From Azotobacter paspali (lineage in GTDB: Bacteria; Pseudomonadota; Gammaproteobacteria; Pseudomonadales; Pseudomonadaceae): a stretch of 13,637 nucleotides of DNA. The position numbers and the translations under genes were made by a program. Location of the stretch: assembly GCF_042434745.1 (NCBI RefSeq), contig NZ_JBHLSS010000029.1. One strand, given 5' to 3'. A model generated the notes under the pieces. That model was not told the DNA's origin, did not search any database, and saw nothing but the letters and a program-made list of their open reading frames with translations. Numbering within the stretch: position 1 is the first letter of the stretch; each line of letters begins with the position of its first letter. Shown in pieces: positions 1 through 5,431 of the stretch.

Positions 1-233
1 TCGGCGTGCCGGGCCTGAGGGCCAGCCTGGCCTATGTCAGCGGCGACGACATCGACGCCGCCGGCAGCGACAACAAGGAGTGGGAACGCAACTTCCGCGT
101 CGACTACGCAGTGCAGAATGGCCTGTTCAAGGGCGTCGGCATCGCCTGGCTCAATGCCGCGAACCGTGGCAACGACGTCCGCGACATGGACGAGAATCGC
201 CTGATGCTCACCTACAGTCTGCCGTTGTTCTGA
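1..233 (+). CDS. OprD-family outer-membrane porin, C-terminal fragment (5' end outside window)
   Basis: The frame is open from base 3 and ends at the stop at 231-233, giving the last ~76 residues of a protein that begins before the window. The segment reads as the final beta-strands of an OprD-type substrate-specific porin: VPGLRASLAYVSGDDID, then KEWERNFRVDYAVQNG, then DENRLMLTYSLPLF. The alternating polar/hydrophobic strands, the 'YVSGDDID' and 'EWERN' signatures and the terminal Phe (the usual BAM recognition residue of outer-membrane barrels) are typical of the family. These porins carry amino acids or organic acids across the outer membrane; the substrate cannot be read from this end. 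The GTG at 6 is only an internal codon. The gene is separated from the convergent relics at 331 by about 100 bases. Confidence 0.85.
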   Translation, partial: GVPGLRASLAYVSGDDIDAAGSDNKEWERNFRVDYAVQNGLFKGVGIAWLNAANRGNDVRDMDENRLMLTYSLPLF

Positions 234-248
234 TCCCTCGGGTGCCGC

Positions 249-267
249 AGCCGCAGGGACGCGGCTT
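249..267 (+). terminator. Weak candidate terminator after the porin
   Basis: A perfect 6-bp stem AGCCGC/GCGGCT (249-254 with 261-266) closes a 6-base loop just 16 bases after the porin stop. It is followed by only two T residues, so intrinsic termination is possible but poorly supported. Confidence 0.3.
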
Positions 268-330
268 CGGCCTGGATGTGCTGGCCATGCATGCCCTACG
301 CCTGGATGGTGGCGGCCGTGAGGATGGCGT

Positions 331-773
331 TTAGAAAACCTGCAGCTTCTCGCGCCTCATCTGCATGACCAGCGTGAAGCGGTCATCGGGGGGGTGGTTT
401 CGCAAACCACGGCCAACTTGCCGTTCTCGTCCCGGTGGCGGGTGATCTTCAGGCCAGGAGTGCCCGCTTCGGCATTCGGGCTGTATGCGAATTCGGGCGT
501 GAGCAGCACGGCGTGGCCCCGTTGGTCGATTACCGATGTAACGCACGAAGCGCTTTTCGATTGGCGCGGCGATCAATTCGTCGGGATGCCGTTCGGCGAG
601 GGCGAGCACTTTGGCGTAGCGCTCTTGCGCGTACACGTCCGTCCAGCATAGTGGCGCCTGGGCTTGATTCCGGTCGATGCGGATGCTGGAAAGGCAGAAA
701 TAATGGCCGCCCGGTTGCAGGCCGAGAGGCTGCGCCTCGGCGTCGGCGCTGTGGCCGGGATACGGCCTGATCC
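331..773 (-). pseudogene. Relic of a GntR-family regulator: UTRA effector domain, frameshifted and without its DNA-binding domain
   Basis: Read on the minus strand from about 740 down, the pieces spell most of a UTRA domain, the ligand-binding half of HutC-type GntR repressors. They are FCLSSIRIDRNQ, APLCWTDVYAQERYAKVLAL, HPDELIAAPIEKRFVRYI, then after a frame change RGHAVLLTPEFAYS, AEAGTPGLKITRH, DENGKLAVVCET, and after a second frame change PPDDRFTLVMQMRREK before the stop at 331-333. The PDDRF and MRRE endings are the usual UTRA C-terminus. One shift falls near 535-545 and the other in a run of seven C (G on the plus strand, near 388-394). No winged-helix domain is present: upstream the sequence passes directly into the acyl-CoA synthetase relic. 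The family match is by motif recognition only; loss of function is clear from the shifts and truncation. Confidence 0.65.
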
Positions 774-1028
774 GGCGACCAGTTCCTCGCCGTAGCGCTC
801 GTCGGGGATGCCGATCACCTGGGTGGCGGTAGCGGAATTTTTCGATCTCGCGCGGATAGATGTTCTCGCCGCCTCGGCCAGTCCGGCGCAGGCGTAGCGC
901 AGTTCCTGCTGGCGCACGACCAGCGACTTCCTCGGGGGAAATCACCTGGCCGTGGCCTCGAACGCCGTACCGATGGTCATGGCCGGCAGCGCCTGGTCCT
1001 GGTGACCGCGACTGTAGCCAGGTTGCGT
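774..1028 (-). pseudogene. Relic of an AMP-binding acyl-CoA synthetase with a large internal deletion
   Basis: The minus strand from 1028 reads QPGYSRGHQDQALPAMTIGT, then AFEAT, a TGA stop, then SLVVRQQELRYACAGLAEA. This matches the N-terminus of ACSF2-like fatty acyl-CoA synthetases (family style: 'SYxxGxxDxPLLGMTIGxxFDxT...FPxREALVVRxQxLRYT'). It then jumps to the C-terminal region: GGENIYPREIEKFRYRHP in one frame and QVIGIPDERYGEELVA in another. In intact enzymes these blocks lie about 400 residues apart, so the ATP/AMP-binding core has been deleted. The codon where the start would be expected is ACG (1028-1026), preceded by a purine-rich stretch, perhaps a mutated ATG. These enzymes make acyl-CoA from free acids, and one is a plausible old partner of the divergent liu operon. 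The nonsense codon, frame changes and deletion make it a clear pseudogene. Confidence 0.75.
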
Positions 1029-1129
1029 AGCGTAGCTTTCTCTCTTGTGCTTGTCGTGAAGGAATGCGAACGACTCGATCACGACGGACAGGCCGTGCGC
1101 GAGCGGCACCATCCTGACCGCCGGATCGT

Positions 1130-1158
1130 TTGACAGGGCGGACTCGCCTATTTACGTT
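1130..1158 (+). promoter_or_regulatory. Candidate sigma-70 promoter of liuR/liu operon
   Basis: A perfect TTGACA lies at 1130-1135. With a 17-base spacer it is followed by TACGTT (1153-1158), which keeps the T1, A2 and final T of a -10 box. The predicted start would fall near 1165, about 20 bases before the liuR ATG. The -10 is embedded in the palindromic operator, as expected for a promoter blocked by its own regulator. The -10 is weak, so its exact position is uncertain. Confidence 0.45.
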
Positions 1159-1166
1159 TACGTAAA
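1151..1166. promoter_or_regulatory. Perfect palindromic operator, probable LiuR (MerR-type) binding site
   Basis: TTTACGT-TT-ACGTAAA is a perfect 7+2+7 inverted repeat centred 29 bases upstream of liuR. It resembles the LiuR boxes known upstream of branched-chain amino-acid degradation genes in proteobacteria. Its AT-rich composition stands out from the surrounding GC-rich DNA. It also lies between liuR and the divergent acyl-CoA synthetase relic, so it may once have controlled both directions. Confidence 0.75.
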
Positions 1167-1187
1167 GGTAATAAGCAAGAGCCGAAC

Positions 1188-1589
1188 ATGTCCAAGACCT
1201 ACAGCATTTCCGACCTGGCCTGCGAACTGGACGTCACCCCCCGCGCCATCCGCTTCTACGAGGAGCAAGGCATGCTCGCCCCGACGCGGCGCGGCCAGGA
1301 GCGCATCTACTCGGGACGCGACAAGGTCGCTCTCAAGCTGATCCTGCGCGGCAAGCGCCTCGGCCTGTCGCTGGCCGAGTGCAAGGAGCTTATCGACCTG
1401 TACGACCCGAGCGGCAACAACCTGCGCCAGCTCGAACACTTCCTGGCGAAGATCGCCGAGCGGCGTCGCCAACTGGAGCAGCAACTGCTGGACATCCGGC
1501 AGATGCAACTGGAGCTGGATACCGCTGAGGAGCGCTGCCGCAGCGCCATGGCCGTCGCGCGAGGCGAAACCAAGAATCCCGTCGAATAA
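1188..1589 (+). CDS. liuR: MerR-family regulator of leucine/isovalerate catabolism
   Basis: This 133-residue protein has the MerR layout. An N-terminal winged helix-turn-helix (about residues 5-70: YSISDLACELDVTPRAIRFY, then EEQGMLAP and a wing with RIYS) is followed by a long helix rich in Leu, Glu, Arg and Gln (about 78-120) that would form the antiparallel coiled-coil dimer interface. There is no metal-binding C-terminal cysteine cluster, which fits the LiuR subfamily, whose members regulate acyl-CoA degradation genes. The ATG at 1188 is preceded by a weak purine stretch (AAGAG, 1176-1180). The gene opens the operon, 21 bases before liuA, directly behind a perfect palindrome. Autoregulation and control of liuA-E are therefore likely. 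Length and position match LiuR of pseudomonads. Confidence 0.93.
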   Translation: MSKTYSISDLACELDVTPRAIRFYEEQGMLAPTRRGQERIYSGRDKVALKLILRGKRLGLSLAECKELIDLYDPSGNNLRQLEHFLAKIAERRRQLEQQLLDIRQMQLELDTAEERCRSAMAVARGETKNPVE

Positions 1590-1610
1590 GCACAAGAGTG
1601 GAGATTGGAT

Positions 1611-2792
1611 ATGAGCAACCTGCCCGGACTGAATTTCTTCCTCGGCGAGGAGATCGAGATGCTGCGTGATTCGGTGGCCGGCTTCGCCGCCCGCGAGATC
1701 GCTCCGTGCGCCGCCGAGGCCGACCGCAGCGACCGCTTCCCCATGGACCTGTGGCGCAAGTTCGGCGAGATGGGTCTGCTCGGCCTGACCGTCGCCGAGG
1801 AATACGGCGGCGCCGGCATGGGCTACCTGGCGCACATGATCGCCATGGAGGAAATCTCCCGCGCCTCGGGCGGGATCGGCCTGTCCTACGGCGCGCATTC
1901 CAACCTCTGCGTCAACCAGATCCACCGCAACGGCACGTCGGCGCAGAAGGAGCGCTTCCTGCCCGGACTGATCTCCGGCGAACATGTCGGCGCCCTGGCG
2001 ATGAGCGAGCCCAACGCCGGCTCCGACGTGGTATCCATGCAGTTGCGCGCCGAGAAGAAAGGCGATCGCTACGTGCTCAACGGCACCAAGATGTGGATCA
2101 CCAACGGTCCGGACTGCGACGTGCTGGTGGTCTACGCTAAGACCGACCCGGCCGCCGGCGCGCGCGGCATCAGCGCCTTCGTTCTAGAGAAGGGTGCCCC
2201 CGGCTTCTCGGTGGCGCAGAGGTTCGACAAGCTCGGCATGCGCGGCTCGCACACCGGCGAACTGGTGTTTTGCGACGTGGAGATCCCCGCGGAGAATCTG
2301 CTCGGCCGGGAAGGCGAGGGTGTCCGGGTGCTGATGAGCGGCCTGGACTACGAGCGCGCTGTGCTCGCCGGCGGGCCGCTGGGCCTGATGCAGGCGGCGA
2401 TGGACGTGGTGGTGCCTTATATCCATGAGCGCAGGCAGTTTGGCCAGGCCATCGGCGAGTTCCAGTTGATCCAGGCCAAGGTCGCCGACATGTACACCAC
2501 GCTGCAGGCCTGCCGCGCCTACCTCTACGCGGTCGGCCGGCAGCTCGACGCGCTGGGCGCCGGGCACGTGCGCCAGGTGCGCAAGGACTGCGCCGGGGTG
2601 ATCCTCTACTGCGCCGAGAAGGCCACCTGGCTGACCGGCGAGGCGATCCAGATCCTCGGCGGCAACGGCTACATCAACGACTACCCGACCGGCCGCCTGT
2701 GGCGCGACGCCAAGCTCTACGAGATAGGCGCCGGCACCAGCGAAATCCGCCGCATGCTGATCGGCCGCGAGCTGTTCGACGAGACGCGCTGA
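1611..2792 (+). CDS. liuA: Isovaleryl-CoA dehydrogenase
   Basis: LiuA is an FAD-dependent acyl-CoA dehydrogenase that oxidises isovaleryl-CoA to 3-methylcrotonyl-CoA and passes electrons to ETF in the cytoplasm. The 393-residue product has the family order: an N-terminal helical domain, a central beta-domain with AMSEPNAGSDV and KMWITNG (FAD and substrate contacts), and a C-terminal helical domain ending in QILGGNGYINDYP and the GAGTSEIRRMLIGREL tail. The catalytic base is probably Glu248 in SGLDYERAVLAGGPLG. That position is characteristic of isovaleryl-CoA dehydrogenases and differs from the Glu site of short- and medium-chain enzymes. The ATG at 1611 is preferred over the in-frame TTG at 1605 because GGAG (1600-1603) sits 7 bases upstream of the ATG. 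A REPIN fills the gap to liuB. Confidence 0.96.
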   Translation: MSNLPGLNFFLGEEIEMLRDSVAGFAAREIAPCAAEADRSDRFPMDLWRKFGEMGLLGLTVAEEYGGAGMGYLAHMIAMEEISRASGGIGLSYGAHSNLCVNQIHRNGTSAQKERFLPGLISGEHVGALAMSEPNAGSDVVSMQLRAEKKGDRYVLNGTKMWITNGPDCDVLVVYAKTDPAAGARGISAFVLEKGAPGFSVAQRFDKLGMRGSHTGELVFCDVEIPAENLLGREGEGVRVLMSGLDYERAVLAGGPLGLMQAAMDVVVPYIHERRQFGQAIGEFQLIQAKVADMYTTLQACRAYLYAVGRQLDALGAGHVRQVRKDCAGVILYCAEKATWLTGEAIQILGGNGYINDYPTGRLWRDAKLYEIGAGTSEIRRMLIGRELFDETR

Positions 2793-2803
2793 TCGATCCA
2801 TCC

Positions 2804-2888
2804 GGTGGAAAACCGCTGCGCGGGTTTTCCACCCTACGCCTCACGGTCGCTCCGGTAGGGTGGAAAACGGCCGCAGGCCTTTTCCACC
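2804..2888. repeat. REPIN (paired REP hairpins, GGTGGAAAA subtype) between liuA and liuB
   Basis: Two hairpins face each other. The first pairs GGTGGAAAACC (2804-2814) with GGTTTTCCACC (2823-2833), an 11-bp perfect stem. The second pairs GGTGGAAAA (2859-2867) with TTTTCCACC (2880-2888) and has an inner GGCC/GGCC stem (2869-2872 with 2876-2879). CCACCCTAC (2829-2837) and GTAGGGTGG (2855-2863) are themselves inverted, so each hairpin carries the GTAG head typical of REPs mobilised by RAYT transposases. The element fills most of the 131-base liuA-liuB gap and ends 35 bases before the liuB start. In the mRNA it may stabilise the upstream message or attenuate transcription. Confidence 0.8.
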
Positions 2889-2923
2889 GAGACCAGCGCC
2901 AACGGCATTAGGGAGCTAGCCCC

Positions 2924-4531
2924 ATGGCCATCCTGCACACCAAGATCAATACCCGTTCGCCGGAGTTCGCCGCCAACGACGCGGCCATGCGCGAACGGGT
3001 CGAGCAATTGCGCGCCCTGCTCGGGCGCATCCGCGAGGGCGGCGGTGCCCAGGCTCAGCAGCGCCACGCCACGCGCGGCAAGCTGCTGCCGCGCCAGCGC
3101 ATCGACCACCTGCTCGATCCCGGCTCGCCGTTTCTCGAAATCGGCCAACTAGCCGCCTTCGAGGTCTACGACGAAGAGGTGCCGGCCGCCGGGCTGATTG
3201 CCGGCATCGGTCGCGTCGAGGGCATCGAGTGCATGGTCATCGCCAACGACGCCACGGTGAAGGGCGGCACTTATTACCCGCTGACAGTGAAGAAGCACCT
3301 GCGCGCCCAAACCATCGCCCGCGAAAATCGCCTGCCGTGCCTCTACCTGGTGGACTCCGGCGGCGCCAACTTGCCGCGCCAGGACGAGGTGTTTCCCGAC
3401 CGCGAGCACTTCGGGCGGATCTTCTTCAACCAGGCCAACATGAGCGCCCAGGGCATCCCGCAGATCGCCGTGGTGATGGGCTCCTGCACCGCCGGCGGCG
3501 CCTACGTGCCGGCGATGTCCGACGAGACCATCATGGTGCGCGAGCAGGCGACCATCTTCCTCGCCGGTCCGCCACTGGTGAAGGCCGCTACCGGCGAGGT
3601 AGTCACCGCCGAGGAACTGGGCGGCGCCGACGTGCACTGTAGAACTTCAGGGGTGGCCGACCACTACGCCGAGAGCGACGAGCACGCCTTGGCGATCGCC
3701 CGGCGCTGCGTGGCCAACCTCAACTGGCGCAAGCTCGGCCGGCTGCAAAGCCGCGTGCCACGGGCACCGCGCTACCCGGCCGAGGAACTGTATGGGGCGA
3801 TCCCGAACGATCCCAGGCAGCCATTCGAGGTCCGCGAGGCAATCGCCCGGCTGGTCGACGACAGCGAGTTCGACGAGTTCAAGGCGCTGTTCGGCCCGAC
3901 CCTGGTCTGCGGCTTCGCCCACCTGCACGGCTACCCGCTGGCCATCCTCGGCAACAACGGCATCCTGTTCTCGGAGGCCGCGCAAAAAGGCGCGCACTTC
4001 ATCGAACTGGCCTGCCAGCGCGGCATCCCGCTGCTGTTTTTGCAGAACATCACCGGCTTCATGGTCGGCCAGAAGTACGAGGCCGGTGGCATCGCCAAGC
4101 ACGGCGCCAAGCTGGTCACCGCGGTGGCCTGCGCCAGTGTGCCGAAGTTCACCTTGATCGTCGGCGGCAGCTTCGGCGCTGGCAACTACGGCATGTGCGG
4201 GCGCGCTTACGATCCGCGCTTTCTTTGGATGTGGCCGAACGCGCGGATCGGCGTGATGGGCGCCCAGCAGGCCGCCGGCGTGCTGGCGCAGGTCAAGCGC
4301 GAACAGGCCGAGCGCGCCGGTCGACCCTTCTCCGTCGAGGAGGACGAGGCGATCCGCCGGCCCATCGTCGAGCGCTACGAGCGCCAGGCGCATGCCTTCT
4401 ACTCCAGCGCCCGGTTGTGGGACGACGGCGTGATCGACCCGGCGCAGACCCGCGACGTGCTGGCCTTGGCGCTGTCCGCCGCGCTCAATGCGCCGATCGA
4501 GCCGACCCGCTTCGGCGTGTTCCGCATGTAG
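2924..4531 (+). CDS. liuB: 3-methylcrotonyl-CoA carboxylase, carboxyltransferase (beta) subunit
   Basis: LiuB transfers the carboxyl group from carboxybiotin on LiuD to 3-methylcrotonyl-CoA, giving 3-methylglutaconyl-CoA. The 535-residue length is that of pseudomonad LiuB. The N-domain of the crotonase-like carboxyltransferase fold is marked by LVDSGGANLPRQDEVFPDRE, FFNQANMSAQGIPQIAVVMG and SCTAGGAYVPAMSDE. The C-domain is marked by NITGFMVGQKYEAGGIAKHG, PKFTLIVGGSFGAGNYGMCG and MWPNARIGVMGAQQAAGVLA. The two Gly-rich segments would supply the oxyanion holes for the substrate and biotin enolates. The LPRQDEVFPD motif is typical of methylcrotonyl-CoA rather than propionyl-CoA carboxylases. AGGGAG (2910-2915) lies 8 bases before the ATG. 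The TAG stop (4529-4531) falls within the GTAG head of a REP-like element. Partner: liuD, two genes downstream. Confidence 0.96.
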   Translation: MAILHTKINTRSPEFAANDAAMRERVEQLRALLGRIREGGGAQAQQRHATRGKLLPRQRIDHLLDPGSPFLEIGQLAAFEVYDEEVPAAGLIAGIGRVEGIECMVIANDATVKGGTYYPLTVKKHLRAQTIARENRLPCLYLVDSGGANLPRQDEVFPDREHFGRIFFNQANMSAQGIPQIAVVMGSCTAGGAYVPAMSDETIMVREQATIFLAGPPLVKAATGEVVTAEELGGADVHCRTSGVADHYAESDEHALAIARRCVANLNWRKLGRLQSRVPRAPRYPAEELYGAIPNDPRQPFEVREAIARLVDDSEFDEFKALFGPTLVCGFAHLHGYPLAILGNNGILFSEAAQKGAHFIELACQRGIPLLFLQNITGFMVGQKYEAGGIAKHGAKLVTAVACASVPKFTLIVGGSFGAGNYGMCGRAYDPRFLWMWPNARIGVMGAQQAAGVLAQVKREQAERAGRPFSVEEDEAIRRPIVERYERQAHAFYSSARLWDDGVIDPAQTRDVLALALSAALNAPIEPTRFGVFRM

Positions 4532-4598
4532 GCGCGAATCCGCTGCGGCGATCCGACGACCGGCAGGGCCGGCCGGTCGCGGACGAATCTGCTCCTAC
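4528..4598. repeat. REPIN-like element (GTAGGAGC subtype) overlapping the liuB stop codon
   Basis: The element begins GTAGGCGCGAATCCG (4528 on) and ends with the complement of GTAGGAGCAGATTCGTCC (up to 4598), giving two degenerate inverted REP arms. Between them a perfect 8-bp stem CGACCGGC/GCCGGTCG (4557-4564 with 4572-4579) caps the hairpin. The GTAG head provides the liuB TAG stop. Only 36 bases then remain before the liuC ATG, and they contain no strong Shine-Dalgarno. The arm sequence resembles the REP found inside liuD at 7008-7063. Confidence 0.7.
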
Positions 4599-4634
4599 GA
4601 CGAAGATGCCAGCCTCATGTGAGTGCAAACAGCC

Positions 4635-5429
4635 ATGACCGATTTCACCACCGTACGACTCGACTTCGACCCGCGCGGCTTCGCTACCCTCTGGCTCGAC
4701 CGCGCGGACAGGAACAACGCCTTCGATGCCGAAATGATCCGCGAACTGATCCTCGCCCTCGATACGGTGAAGGATCGCCGCGAACTACGCTTTCTGCTCC
4801 TGCGCGGGCGCGGTCGGCACTTTTGCGCCGGCGCCGACCTGGCCTGGATGCGCGAGGCCGCCGGCCTCGACTACGACGCCAACCTGGCCGACGCCCGGAC
4901 CCTGGCCGAATTGATGTACAACCTCTACCACCTCAAGCTGCCGACTCTGGCCGTGGTGCAGGGCGCGGCCTTCGGCGGGGCGCTGGGGCTGATCGCCTGC
5001 TGCGACCTGGCGATCGGCGCCGTCGATGCGCAGTTCGCCCTGTCCGAGGTGCGCATCGGCCTCGCCCCGGCGGTGATCGGCCCCTTCGTGGTGCAGGCCA
5101 TCGGTGAACGCGCCGCGCGCCGCTACGCGCTGAGCGGCGAGCGCTTCGACGGCGTGCGCGCGCGCGAGCTGGGCCTGCTCGCCGAATGTTACCCGGCCGC
5201 CGGATTGGACGCGGCGCTGGAGCAGTGGATCGCCACCCTGCTGCATAACGGCCCGCAGGCGATGAAGGCGACCAAGGACCTGCTGCGCGAGGTCGGTAGC
5301 GGCGCGCTCAATCCGGCCCTGCGCCGCTACACCGAGAGCGCCATCGCCCGCCTGCGGGTCGGCCCGGAAGGCCAGGAGGGCCTGCGCGCCTTCCTGGAGA
5401 AACGCCAACCGGCCTGGCAGGAGCAATGA
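4635..5429 (+). CDS. liuC: 3-methylglutaconyl-CoA hydratase (crotonase family)
   Basis: LiuC hydrates 3-methylglutaconyl-CoA to HMG-CoA. The 264-residue protein has a complete crotonase fold. Oxyanion-hole segment one is FCAGADLAWM (about residues 63-72). Segment two is GAAFGGALGLIACCDLAIG (from residue 110). SEVRIGLAPAVIGPFV carries the conserved Glu138, a likely catalytic acid/base as in AUH-type hydratases. The C-terminal helices carry the trimerisation region. The ATG at 4635 gives the usual N-terminus (MTDFTTVRLDFDPRG); the in-frame GTG at 4623 would add four residues. No strong ribosome-binding site is visible (only GTGAG at 4619-4623), so translation may be weak or altered by the REP just upstream. 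The stop overlaps the first ATG of liuD (ATGA at 5426-5429). Confidence 0.94.
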   Translation: MTDFTTVRLDFDPRGFATLWLDRADRNNAFDAEMIRELILALDTVKDRRELRFLLLRGRGRHFCAGADLAWMREAAGLDYDANLADARTLAELMYNLYHLKLPTLAVVQGAAFGGALGLIACCDLAIGAVDAQFALSEVRIGLAPAVIGPFVVQAIGERAARRYALSGERFDGVRARELGLLAECYPAAGLDAALEQWIATLLHNGPQAMKATKDLLREVGSGALNPALRRYTESAIARLRVGPEGQEGLRAFLEKRQPAWQEQ

Positions 5430-5431
5430 CC

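Noticed and set aside
394..770. Plus-strand open frames between the porin and liuR
   Set aside because: The minus strand here has recognisable UTRA and acyl-CoA synthetase blocks, while the plus-strand frames show no motif.
1605..1607. TTG as liuA start
   Set aside because: It is only 1 base after the Shine-Dalgarno GGAG (1600-1603). The ATG at 1611 has a 7-base spacing.
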